A DNA stretch of 64,000 bases from Dermatemys mawii (lineage: Eukaryota; Chordata; Testudines; Dermatemydidae): contig ML677472.1 of assembly GCA_007922305.1 (NCBI GenBank), positions 514,704 to 578,703 on the forward strand, written 5' to 3'. Shown here piece by piece: positions 33,934-45,385 of this stretch. Each line of letters begins with the position of its first letter. Position 1 is the first letter of the stretch. The position numbers were made by a program, and so were the translations under genes. Below the pieces are notes generated by a model. It worked only from the letters and a program-made list of their open reading frames with translations. It was not told the origin of the DNA and made no database searches.

Positions 33934-36099
33934 TACAAGGATCTCACTTCCTTCATCCCGTCTAGCTGGGAACCAGCTGGAATCCCCTTCTATTTAGCAG
34001 TATGGGCAAGATAGGTTCAGAACCCCCTGATGCCTATTCATGACTCTCCTGGGGGTCACAACCTCAGGCAGAAAAACCATATGGTTTAAAAAAAAATGAA
34101 GACTGAAATCTGTGTTGCAGAGGGCACCGTTGAGCTTCCTCTGCAGAAAGCAATAGATTAAAAATGACTCAAGTGTTGGCATAACCCACAATGAGGTGCA
34201 GAACAGATATCTTGCATCCAAGGTAGTTTACAGAATTTTTTCAAATTTCTGTTACAGGAAGAGCGGATCACTATCTGTAGCTGTTCTGGTAGTGCCAAAT
34301 GAGGAAAGAGTTCCCTCAAGGCTTGTATGGACACAACAGCACTAGCTGATTTCATAATCTGACAGACTGCATGAGGTGGCATAGCATGGGCATCATTTAC
34401 AAAAAGGAACAGTTCTTTGTGAAATGGTTCAGTAAAGGTCATATGGCTTCTCTGCCACGATCTATGATGCAAGCATACAGTTGCTGGCATATCCTGCGCA
34501 AGCTAAGAACTCCCTATATTCATTTCAGCATGGCTGTGTCTGGCCAGCACACCTCACTTCATGCTATGCTAACCCTTCATAACCGACTTTCAGTAGTTCA
34601 CTCTAAATGTGCTGTTGTCATTCAGTTGGCACAACAGCAACGATACCAGAGTAAAATACCCCCATACAACATAAGTCTGGTCTAATAGGCAACGGACCAG
34701 ATTAGCTACTTTGAAAGTCAAATAGCTTATTCTGCAATAGCTATTCTGGTCAATTCCCCATGTAGACAAGCTCTTACTTCACCTTGGCTCCTGAATAACA
34801 AAGGAGCGTGCACGTTGTAGTGGATTAATGCTGCTTTCTCAAAACCCTCACCTGCAGAATGGAGCCACAAGCAGTTGCAAGCCTCAACCATTCAGAAATA
34901 AATCGTATGCCTCCAAAAAATCAGGAGATTGGCTTTAAAATAATGCATGTGGGGTTATTTTTATTTACTTTCTGGTTGCTGAACTGTTAGGGTGCACTCA
35001 GTTCATATTTTCAAGCTTTTCTTTTGTTTCTAAATGAAAGCTGAGATTCTCAATGCATTCATATGACCCCAGCAGCTGAAATGTCAAGAAAAACACCAAG
35101 TATTGCAAGGTGCACAATAAAGTCACAAAAGCTGACAACACAGCATAAGCTAAGAGATTACTGTGCCAAATTCCATCCCACTAACCTCTTCACATATCTG
35201 CTATTATGACAACCTCATGCTTTAAATGTCCATTGTCATTTTTACCTGCAATCCAAAAAGTCATCATGCCCCACCCAACCCTTGCAGGATTTGGAGTCAC
35301 TGGAAAACTTCCAGAAGAGATCAGAAAAAAAGTATGTAAGACTAGGGGCTATTTAAATGTATAGTAGTGCCCTCAGGGAAATGGTGGACATCCCATCACT
35401 TGAGACAACTTACAGTCATTTATGTGGGGTGCTTAAATGGTCTCAGTTACCACAGTCTCCTCACAACACTGCTGTGAGGAGGAAAGGACCATAATCCCCA
35501 CTGTGCTGACAAGGAACTGAGGCACATAGAAACTATGAGACTTGGCCAGGGTCCTACATGAGATCTGGTGGAACAAGGGAACTGAACTTAAGGCTTGCAA
35601 TGGCTAAACTAGCACCATAACCACTAACCCATCCTTCCTTTCTAGTCCAGGCAAAGCTTTGGAAAATGTACAGTAGGGGGTCTACCTTGCATTAGCTATG
35701 AGGAAGGTGAATGAACCAAATAGCCTACAATGTTTTTGCACCTTTGATTTCTACCATTATAAATAGAAGTGAGTCGAATCTGAGCATCCATATGCTATTT
35801 CTCCCCCAAGCCTCGAAAGCTTAGATTCAGATTTGAATGTAAACTTGGTGGCTTGAGTCAGTCTCTCACTGTATGATGTAGTAAAACAATGTAGTATAGT
35901 GTGAGGGGCCATGAGCAAGGAGCTATAAAAGTAAATATTTTGTCTTTATATAGCACTTTTCATCTGAGGATATCATAGCAATTTCTAAAGCAAAACTAAG
36001 CCTCACAAAACCGTGAGTAGTATTATCTCCATTTTACCCTTGAGGAAACGGAATCAAAGAGATTAAGTGACCTGAACACTTAAATAAATGGAAGAAAGG
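33934..36099. other. Intron 1 interval with SINE and MITE relics
   Basis: MIR-like antisense SINEs lie at about 35360-35640 and 35940-36090 (gcacttttcatctgaggata, gaaacggaatcaaag). A MITE-like right end, ccatgtagacaagctctta, lies at 34759-34777. No gene is supported. Confidence 0.45.
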
Positions 36100-36725
36100 G
36101 GAAGATCATATAATGAATATAAATCAGTAGTTAGGAATTGTAGAAAATTGATGAGGAAAACAAAGTGACTCAAGGAGAAATCTATGGCCAAGAGTTAAGG
36201 ACAGCAAGAAGGAGTTGTTTTAAAATATATTAGGAACAAAAACAATCCTGACAATGGTACTGGTCCATTGTTAGGCAGAATTATCAATAATAATGCAGAA
36301 GAGAGAGAAATGTTCAATAAATATTTCTATTCTGTATTTGGGGAAAAAACAGATGATATAATTTCATCATATCGTGAAGATAACACTCTTTCCATTACAC
36401 TGGTATCTCTGGTGGATGTTACACAGAAGCTAGTAATGTTAGACATTTTTAAATCAGCAGGTCCAGATAACTGGCATCCAAGATTTTTAAAAGATCTGGC
36501 TTAGGAACTCACTGGCTCTTATCATTCATTTTCAATAAGTCTTGGAGCACTTTCAGAAGACTGAAAGAAACCTAATATTGTGCCAATTTTTAAAAAGGGT
36601 AACAGGGATGATCTAATTATAGGCATGTCAGTCTGACATTAATCCTGGGAAAGGTAATGCAGTGGCTGACATCATAGAATCATAGAATATCAAGGTTGGA
36701 AGGGACCTTGGGAGATCTTCTAGTC

Positions 36726-37990
36726 CAGGAGTCTCAAACATGAGGCTCGTGGGCTGCATGCAGCCCACCAAGCCCTTCTCTGAGGCCCGCGATGCTCCCA
36801 CTTCCCTCCCCCACCCCTCCACCAAGCTCCCCCGCGGCCTCCGGCCAAGTTCCCCGAGGTCCCCTGTTCCCCCGCCAAGCTCCGTGCGGCCCCCCGCCCC
36901 TCCCCCAAGCTCCCTGCGCCCCCCCCCCCCGCTCCCCCATGTGCTTCTCTCCCATGCTGCTGCTTCTCGCTGCTCTGCTTACCGCCAGGCAATTCTCTGG
37001 CAGCTTAGCGGTTTCTGGGAGGGAGGGACCAGGAGTGGGAAGCCTCGTGCACAGGGGCGGAGGGGGAGAAAGGGGCGAGGATTTGGGGAAGGGGTTGGAC
37101 TAGGGGCGGGGAAGGGGCGGAGTTGGAGTGGGAACTTTGATGAAGGGGGTTGAACTAGGGGAGAAGAGGAGGCAGAGTTGGGGTAGGAACTTTGTGGACG
37201 CAGTTTGAAGGGGACAGGAAAGGGGTTGGAAGAGGCAGAGCAAGAGTGGAGTGTGAGTGCAGCCCAGTCCAGGAGGGTTCTGTAATAGAAGTAAATCTAA
37301 GTTCCTGTTTGGTCCTTTGAGTGAGGTGCATTATTAAGTGAATATATTTTATTAAAACTGCTTGGAAATGACTTCATCAAAAAAAGAACATTAATGGAAG
37401 AAAAGAGAGTTTTCCAAGACAAATGGGAAAATTTATATTTTTTCACAGAGGTAAAAGATAAAATTCAATGCCTTATTTGTCAGCAAACGATCGCTGTTCC
37501 CAAGGAGTATAACGTGCGTCGGCACTACGACTCAATGCACTGTGAAAAATATTTTTTAACTATACTTTTTTATCATTGTATGTGTAACACTGAGGCTGAG
37601 TATGAGCCTCAGATTTGTTAGGTGATGGAGTAGTTCACCTAAGGCAGGGGTCTCAAACATGTGACCCGTGGGGTTATTTTCTGTGGCCAGCCAAGCTCCC
37701 CATGCCCCTTCTCTCCCCACCCCCTTAATTTTCTGCAGCTGCCAAGCTCCCTGTGCCCCCCACCTCCTCCCTGCCTACCTCCAGGCGCTTAGTACTTTCC
37801 AGGAGGGAGGGGGGAGGAGCGAGGAGCTGCACGCTCAGGGGAGGAGGTGGGGCAGGGGTGGGACCTCATAGAAGGGGTGGGGTGGGGATGGGGCTGGGGG
37901 CAGCGAGGGGGGCATGTCAGTGATGCGGCCCTCGAGCCAATGAGCTAGTCCTCATGTGGATCTCGTGGTCATTTCAATTTGAGATCCCTG
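36726..37990 (+). mobile_element. hAT element with BED-finger remnant, inserted in CR1
   Basis: It starts caggagtctcaaac at 36726 and ends tttgagatccctg at 37990. Flanking octamers ttctagtc and ctctagtc match at 7 of 8. A second left terminus, caggggtctcaaacatg, begins at 37645, so either a second element is nested or two copies are in tandem sharing one right end. The CR1 reading resumes exactly on both sides. Confidence 0.85.
37394..37621 (+). pseudogene. hAT transposase N-terminal fragment with BED/C2H2 zinc finger
   Basis: The 75-codon frame has KWENLYFFTEVKDKIQCLIC followed by QQTIAVPKEYNVRRHYDSMH. The metal ligands are C26, C29, H44 and H49 (C-x2-C-x14-H-x4-H). This is the N-terminal finger seen in hAT-type proteins related to the domesticated GTF2IRD2 and ZBED group. 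Just after residue 52 the sequence jumps to non-coding sequence near the element's 3' part, so the dimerisation and RNase H-like catalytic regions are deleted. An upstream ATG at 37369 is out of frame by one base in an A7 run. Confidence 0.75.
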
Positions 37991-38630
37991 CTCTAGTCCA
38001 ACCCCCTGCTCAAAGCAGGACCAATCCCCAACTAAATCATCCCAGCCAGGGCTTTGTCAAGCCTGACCTTAAACACCTCTAAGGAAGGAAATTCCACCAT
38101 CTCCCTAAGTAACCCATTACAGTGCTTCAGCAACCTCCTAGTGAAAAAGTTTTTCCTAATATCCAATCTAAACCTTCCCCACTGCAACTTCAGACCATTG
38201 CTCCTTGTTCTGTTATCTGGTACCACTGAGAACAGTCTTAGACTCTTTGGAACCCTCTTTCAGGTAGTTGAAAGCAGCTATCAAATCTTCCCTCAGTCTT
38301 CTCTTCTGTAGACTAAACAATCCCAGTTCTCTCAGCCTCTCCTCATAAGTCATGTCCTCCAGGCCCCTAATCATTTTTGTTGCCCTCCTCTGGACTCTTT
38401 CCAATTTTTCCACAACCTTCTTGTAGTGTGGGCCCCAAAACTGGACACAGTACTCCAGATGAGGCCTCACCAATGTCAAATAGAGGGGAACAATCACGTC
38501 CCTCGATCTGCTAGTGATGCCCCTACTTATACAGTCCAAAATGCCATTAGCCTTCTTGGCAACAAGGGCACACTGTTGACTCATAAGGACATGGGACTCA
38601 ATAAGAAACAGTTAGAGAGGGCAATGTAAT

Positions 38631-39006
38631 TACAGCTGAACTTCAGAGTTACCAACACCTTGGGAATGGAGGTTGTTCATAACTCTTAATAAAATGTTAT
38701 GATTGCTCTTTCAAAAGTTTACAACTGAATATTGATTTAATACAGCTTTGAAATTTTACTATGCAGAAGAAAAGTGCTTCTTTTAACCATTTTAATTTAA
38801 AGGAAACAGAAACAGTTTCCTTACCTTGTCAAATCTTTTTTTAAAACTTTCCCTATATTTTAGTAGTTTACATTTAAAACAGTATTCGCTTTTTATTTTT
38901 TTTTTGGTCACTGCTGTCTGGTTGCGTACTTCTGGTTCAAAATGAGGTGTGTGGTTGACCAGTCAGTTCATAACTCTAGTATTCATAACTCTAAGGTTCT
39001 ATTGTA
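38631..39006. mobile_element. TIR DNA element, pogo/Tigger-like
   Basis: The left end tacagctgaacttcagagtt and the right end aactctaaggttctattgta are inverted repeats of about 28 bp with some mismatches. Ends with TA and gaac-cag-rich TIRs are typical of the pogo/Tigger branch of Tc1/mariner. No transposase frame. It interrupts the old CR1 between its second and third segments. Confidence 0.65.
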
Positions 39007-40265
39007 ATGCCAATCAACAAGGGTTTATGGAAAACAGATCCTGTTAAACTCACTTGATTTTTTTATAAGATTACAGGTTTGGTTGATAAATGTAATAGTG
39101 TTGATGTAATATACTTAGACTTCTGTAAGGCATTTGACCTGGTACTTCACAACATTCTGATTAAAAAACTAGAATGATATAAAATTAAGATGGCACACAT
39201 TAAACACACTAAAAGCTAACCAACTTATAGGTCTCAAAGTGTAACTGTAAACTGGGAATTGTCATTAAGCAGGTGTGTTTCTAATGGAGTCCTACACGGA
39301 TCTGTTCTTAGCCTAAAGTTATTCAACATTTTTATCAATGATCTGGAAGAAAACATGAAATCATCCCCAATAAAGTTTTCAGATGACACCAAAATTGGGG
39401 GAGTGGTAAATAATGAAGGGGACAGGTTAGTGATTCAGTCCAATCTAGACCACTTGGTAAACTAGATGCACACAAGCAATATGTGTTTTAATACAAATAA
39501 ATGTATACATCTAGAACAAAGGATGTAGGCCATAATTACAGAATGCGGGGCTCTATCCTGGGAAGCAGTGACTCTGAACAAAATTTGGGGGTAGAGTGGA
39601 TAATCAGCTGAACATGAGCTCACAGTGTGTCGCTGTGGCCAAAACAACTAATGCGATCTTGGCTTGCAAAAGCAGGGGAATCTTGAGTAGAAGTAGAAAG
39701 TAGAAGTAGAAAGGTTATTTTACCTCTATACTTGGTGTTGATGCATCAGCTACTGGAATAATGTGTGCAGTTCTGGTGCCCATATTTCAAGAAGGATGCT
39801 GATAAATTGAAGAGGGTTCAGAGATGAGCCACAAGAATGATTAAGGGATTAGAAAACTTGCTGTATAAATCTCAAAGAGCTCAATCTATTTAGCTTAACA
39901 AACAGAAGTTTAAGGAGTGACTTGATTGCAGTCTGTAAGTATCTATATGGGGAATAAATATTTATAATGGCCTTCTCAATCAAGCAGAGACAGGTGTAAC
40001 ATGATCCAATACCTGGAAGTTAAAACTAGACAAATTCAGACTGGAAATAAAGAACAATTTATTAAAAGCAAGAGTAATTAACCATTAGAACAACTTACCA
40101 TGGTTTTGGTGGATTCTCCATCACTGACAACTTTTAAATCAACATTGGATGTTTTCTTCAAAAAGCTAAGCTCTAGGAATTATTTGGGGCCAGTTCTATA
40201 GCCTGTGTTATACAGACTAAATGATCACAATCTAGATTCCCTTCTGGCATTGTAATCTATGAATC

Positions 40266-41728
40266 ATCTACTGTGCCCCTCCTTGCGTGTCCAATATTGT
40301 CCCCATTTACCCATACCTTTCCACTTCCCCCACTCTGTACTTTGAAGGTTGGATCATTGTTGTTGTCAAAAGGAAAACATATTAAAATCAGGCCCTAGGA
40401 TTCCTACTCAGACCACCAAAGTTAGTCCAGCTGTGGCTCAGTTTCTTCATCTGTAAAATGGAAATAATGATATGCTGCTCACAGAGGTGTCGTGAAGTTT
40501 TATTTGCTAGTGTTTTAAAGTGCTCTGAGATCCTTGGATGACAGGTGCTATGCACATACAAAGATGCAGGAGACTTGATAGTAACCACTACCCAAGTACT
40601 TTCCATAACTACTTTTCCTGTTCCATTCAAATGGGACTTCTGTGTTACTTAATTTTTAAGTGCACTGTAAAGGCTGATACATTCCACCGTATTAGCTCTG
40701 TATTTTCATAGAGGCTGGTTTCATGCTTCTGGATCCTAGCTAATACTGTAAGAGCGTCTCTCCACACAGAAATTGCACCAATTTAGCTACATCGATTTAG
40801 AAAACAGCAAAGTTAAATTGGTGCAATTTCTGTGTGTAGATGAGGCCTAAATGTTAAAGCCAATCTAAAACAAACTGTTATCAAGGTGTTTTTAGTTTGA
40901 CATGAAGTGGGAAGTGACACATTGTCTGTTTCTATAGCTCCTTTCATCTGAGGATCTCTAAGCACTTTACAAAAAGGGGCTGCTATTATTGCTATTGTAC
41001 AGATAGGGAAACTGAGGCACAGAGCAGTGAAGGGATGAGATGAAGGTTTTACAGACAGTCAGTGACAGAGTGAATAAAGAATCCAGGTCTCCTGACTCTC
41101 AGTGTCCTACACTAAGTACTAGACAGCATTGCCTCTCTTGAATTCTTGAGGGCAAGTTTGTTCTCTCCTGAAATTTCTCAGTCTGGTTTGCAGTCCCAAG
41201 AAGGTTAAGCCAAACACTCAAACTTTGGGGTTGTTCTCCTAAACAAGGAGAACTTTTTAGGTACTTACTCATCATTAGCAGAGAACCTTCAACATGGGAT
41301 CTGTTATAAATCAGTGTATTCCTCAGAGTAGTTGCATACCTAGCTTAAAACCTGTATGACCTTTGTTTATTACTTCAGATCCATCCTATTTGAAAATAAT
41401 TTTGAGGGGGGAAGAGTAATATTACAAAAATAGCACTAACAATCCATTATCTTCATCATAAAAATTATAGAGAGATTGAAAGTTCCCACTAAGGTACATC
41501 TTGTTCTTTCCTTACCAGACCAGTTCAGGGCTATTCCATATAATACAGTACAGCTGGATGGCAGTATATTATACAGTCCAATTTAAAAGGACTCAAGAGA
41601 AAGGCCTTATACAACTCCACTTGGAAGACCATTCCACAGCCTAATAGATCTCAGTATTAGCCATCCCACATGCTGAATGCTTTGAGAAGTGTACCGCTAA
41701 GAACACTTCAGTATTGGCAGATTGATTG
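40266..41728. other. Intron 1 interval with MIR-like SINEs
   Basis: A sense MIR-like SINE lies at about 40425-40600 (ctcagtttcttcatctgtaa, aatgg). An antisense one lies at about 40930-41145 (agatagggaaactgaggcac, agagcag). No gene is supported. Confidence 0.5.
40763..40836. repeat. Short perfect inverted repeat (MITE core)
   Basis: Arms 40763-40785 and 40814-40836 are exact 23-bp reverse complements (cacacagaaattgcaccaat and onward), around a 28-bp spacer. The outer flanks continue with weaker pairing (gcgtctctc, tagatgaggc). It is probably a deleted MITE. Confidence 0.85.
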
Positions 41729-41736
41729 ACTATATG

Positions 41737-42439
41737 TAAGGCAGAATCCATGACTTCCAGCAACCTCTGTGACTGCAGCCTGCGGCAGTCAGAAACTGCA
41801 GGGTCCCCTGCCATCTGCGGAGGGAGAGAGCTCCTGGGCGTCCTCACCACCTCTGGCAACCCCCAGAGCTTCAAGCCGCCTCAGCTAGTAGTGGTACCTT
41901 GCAGCTTCCAAATGCCATGGGCGGCGGGGAATCCCCGAGCTTCCAACTGCCATGGGTGGTGGGGGCTCCTGGTGCTATGTGTGATGGGGAACCCTGAGCT
42001 CCCAACCGCCGCAGGTGGCAGGGGAACCCCAGAGCTCCTAGCTGCCGCAGGACCCCAGAGCCATGGCGGCAGGGGTATCTCACAGCTCCCTGCTGCCACG
42101 GGGGACAGGAGCACCCCACAGCTCCCAGCCATCATGGGCAGTGGGGGGACCCCTGGAGTTGTATCTTCTGCAGGTGGCAGGGGTCCCACAACTCCCAGCT
42201 GTAGGTGGCGGAGGATCCTGGAGCTCTGACGTCCAACCTGCGGTGGGGGCCCCTGCAGGTTCTAGCTGATGTGCTGCTGCCCCGCGGTAGGCAGTGTAGA
42301 TACCTGCAGATCCCCATTTTGTCACAGATATTGCTAGTAAAAGTCACAGACAGGTCACGGCTTCTGTGAATTTTTCTTTATTGTCTGTGACCTGTCCCTA
42401 ATTTTTACTAAAAATGTCTGTGACAAAATCTTAGCCTTA
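41737..42439 (-). mobile_element. Non-autonomous hAT-like element with minisatellite core, copy 2
   Basis: Inverted relative to 24964-25674. It starts taaggcagaatccatgactt and ends caaaatcttagcctta. The octamer actatatg is exact at 41729-41736 and 42440-42447, which defines the ends. The core is made of degenerate cccagagctcc, cagctcccagc and gggggacccc units. A near-terminal inverted pair (ggtcacggcttctgtgaatt ... ttgtctgtgacctgtccc) lies at 42353-42400. Confidence 0.88.
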
Positions 42440-42447
42440 ACTATATG

Positions 42448-43797
42448 AGATGAAAAGATATTTTCATATCTAGTGTCTTTGATTTCTTTAAAACATAGAA
42501 CTTTGCCCAACAGACAAGGTCTTTTATAAACACCTGCATAGTGATGTCCTAATAGAGTGTAGTAAATGCATTTGAGATCCAGGTTGACATATCTAATCAG
42601 ATTATCCTTACTAATAAAAAGAACAGCTGAAGGTACAACATGTCTTTATGGTAACTGCTCACTTCAAAAAAAATCCCAAAATAGTACTGCAATTAGCTTA
42701 TTCCATTGAAGAATTTGATCTTGTTTAAGGGCCCCAGCCTAACATCAGCATGAGGCATGGGCCTCTTCCAAAGCAATACTGGTGAAACGTTACTGCAAAG
42801 TCTTACCAGAAATGTTTCAGCAAGTGAAAATATTGCTTGTTGTTCTGGTAAAAGATAAACCCATAGGGCCTGATGATTTGCCAAATTACTGAATTTTGTC
42901 AACTCAACTTAAAATCAATGGGAGCCAGGAGTGGTCAATTCCTCTGAAAAATCCACAGCACCTAATTCATCCCTGTTCTTTTTCTGCTGAAGTGACTTTA
43001 TACCAGGGGTGACTTTGAGTGACAGGATCAAATTCTAGCCCCATATACACCCAGACAATCTCACTGAGGTTGGATAGTGTCATTGAGGTTAGAATTTAGC
43101 CCATAAAAATAAAATGGCTCTGGGCTGTCTGAGTTATATAATAAAACCTGAGATAAAGATAAAAATGTCTTAAAACTCAACTCTTAAGCATCAATCACAT
43201 CTGAGTGATTCACAATCATCACTGCTATGTTAACAGGCCAGCAACACGGCTGAGCGCACCATACTGTATTCCACAGCTACCAATCTATATGATCATTCAG
43301 AAGAATGAGCCAGACAGTTCTATACAAAATTCCAGTTCCCTAGGCACTGAATCACCTTTCTGATTTCCAGATCACCACTCAGGGCTGACACAATATGAGG
43401 TACATACATCCCACTGCAGGCATGTGACTGTTCGTGTATCAAGAATGTGTGCATGATGTACAGATTGTAATGGAATTAAATAGTACAATTGGAAAGGCAA
43501 CCAACTCATTTATACATTTATATAAGATTTACTATATTAATAATATCCAGCACCTTTTACTGCACTTTATTTATTCAGAGCTCTTTGCAGACATTAACTA
43601 ATTAATTTCCCTTTCCTCCCAATACCGCTGGAAGGTAGGTGGATAAATATTATTATCCCCAGTGTACAGATGGGGAAATTAAGGTAGGTAAGTTCAGGAA
43701 AATAATTCAGCATTACCTGACTCTTAGGCCTGCACTCACTCTTCTAGGCCACACTGAATGGCACTATAGATGTCTTACTATATGAAACTACAATAAC
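42448..43797. other. Intron 1 interval, one MIR-like SINE
   Basis: An antisense MIR-like SINE lies at about 43545-43760 (tattatccccagtgtacaga, tggggaaatt). No gene is supported. Confidence 0.45.
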
Positions 43798-44830
43798 CCA
43801 GCTATCGCTATACTGGATCACAACAGTGATGCACCCAGTCCAGTATTCTGTCATTGGCTGTAGCCAATACCACATGCTTCAGAGGAAGGTGGAAGAGGCC
43901 CATTCAGTATGAACATATCCTAAGGACAGGTATCTTCTGAATCTCAGGTAACTATGCCCAGATCTTCAAAGGTACTTAATGGAGTTAGGTGCCTAAACAC
44001 ATTGGAGGATCTGGGCTTATGCTGTAAAGCATGAGTGTTTCTACCTCTTGCACATTATTTATACCTCTTGTTCTCATTATTTATGGACATGTCAAATCCT
44101 TTTTTGGATCATTCCACGCTCTTGATCTTAGTCACACCTAGCGGAAACAAGTTCCACAAGTTTATTATTTATTGCATAAAAAACTATTTCCTTTAATAAG
44201 TTTTAAATTTATTGCTTTTCAATTTTATTGGACATCTCTTTGTTCTTGTATTATGAGAAGGGATAAATAGGACTATCGGATTTACCTTCTATCCCATTCA
44301 TTGTGTTGTAAACCCCTTTCATATCTCCTTTTACACCTCTCATCTCTACGCTCAACAATTTTGATCTTTTCAGTCTTTACCAAAGTCTCCTTATGCCTTT
44401 AAATAATTTTTGTCATCCATTTCAGAGCCCCCTCATTTTCTATCTCCTTTTTTATAGAAGATAACCAATGTATGTTCTATAAAAAAGGAGATAGAAAATG
44501 AGGGGGCTCTAAAATGGGTGACAAAAATTATTTAAAGGCATAAGGAGACTTTGGTAAAGACTGAAAAGATCAAAATTGTTGAGCGTAGAGATGAGAGGTG
44601 TAAAAGGAGATATGAAAGGGGTTTACAACACAATGAATGAGATAGAAGGTAAATCCGATAGTCCTATTTATAAAGATAACCAATGCATGTTTATGCATCA
44701 TTACAGCAGATGGTGTCCCACTGATTTATTATAACAGCATTATAATATTTTCAGTGGCATTCACTCCCACATTCATTACATACCCTAACATCCATCTTTG
44801 CTGTTTCTGGCCACCATTGCACAATTATAG
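43798..44830 (-). mobile_element. Old CR1 fragment containing the fold-back duplication
   Basis: The + strand carries antisense CR1 blocks: cccagtccagtattctgtc, caagttccacaagtttatta, ctatttcctttaataag, aacccctttcatatctcc and, after the fold-back, taccctaacatccatctttg. The normal antisense order is broken by an inverted copy at 44477-44671 and then resumes. Confidence 0.65.
44263..44671. repeat. 195-bp-arm near-perfect fold-back inverted repeat
   Basis: Left arm 44263-44457 and right arm 44477-44671 are reverse complements with only about three mismatches noticed, around a 19-nt spacer (44458-44476, aagataaccaatgtatgtt). The spacer recurs with one change directly after the right arm (44673-44691), where the original sequence continues. 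Confidence 0.92.
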
Positions 44831-44869
44831 TCGTTTAATAATATATTAAATAAGCAGTAAAGAGCATTG

Positions 44870-45385
44870 TCTAGTGGTTAAAGCAGAGGATTCAGAATCA
44901 AGATTTCTGGGGCTCTCATTGGGCGAGAGACTTAGCCCAGCTTCTCAAAGGCATTTAGGCACCTAACTTCCATTAAAATCAATGTAAGTTATTGGAGCCT
45001 AAATGCCTCTGAAGATTTGGGCCTTAGCCTCTCTGTGCTTTAGCTTCCCCATCTGTAAAATAGAGATCATAATACTTATCCAAGGATTAATTCATTAATG
45101 TGTGTGAAACTTTTAGCTATGCTCAAATAGGAGCTGCTATAATGATGCAAAGGGTGAACAGTGTGGGCTAGTTAATAGAGCCTAGCACTGGGATTGAAAA
45201 GCAATGGAGTCTAGTCCCAGCTGTACTCCTAGACTTCTGGCTGACATTGGGCAAGTCATCTCCTGTTTCTGTGCTTTGGTTTCCCCATCTGTAAAATGGA
45301 AATAAAGACCATCTCCATAAAGCACTTTGAGATCTACTGATCAAAAGTGTTAAACAAATTATAGGTATTATTATTGTATTAAGAA
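44870..45385 (+). repeat. Two adjacent MIR-like SINEs
   Basis: The first, about 44870-45135, has a tRNA-like head, an inserted gcatttaggcacctaa palindromic block, and cttccccatctgtaaaatag. The second, about 45155-45385, has gcctagcactgggattg, then tgggcaagtcatctcc and ccccatctgtaaaatggaaa, then gcactttgagatc. Both are sense strand. Confidence 0.6.

Larger units (their letters stand above)
36672..38584 (-). mobile_element. Younger antisense CR1, itself split by hAT DNA
   Basis: The 3' end (tcatagaatcatagaatatc) lies at 36672-36725 and the remainder at 37991-38584. Frames at 38213-38584 and 38032-38226 encode the ORF2 C-terminus: [31 protein letters not shown] and [19 protein letters not shown]. 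It is 5'-truncated. Confidence 0.9.
36100..40265 (+). mobile_element. Old sense-strand CR1 split by later insertions
   Basis: Three collinear segments form one CR1: 36100-36671, 38585-38630 and 39007-40265. The first carries KSAGPDNWHPRFLKDLA, the CR1 region before the reverse transcriptase fingers. The last carries an RT frame, GVLHGSVLSLKLFNIFINDL and KFSDDTKIGG, and ends at ctggcattgtaatctatgaa. Many stops are present. It is interrupted by an antisense CR1 and by the 38631-39006 element. Confidence 0.8.
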
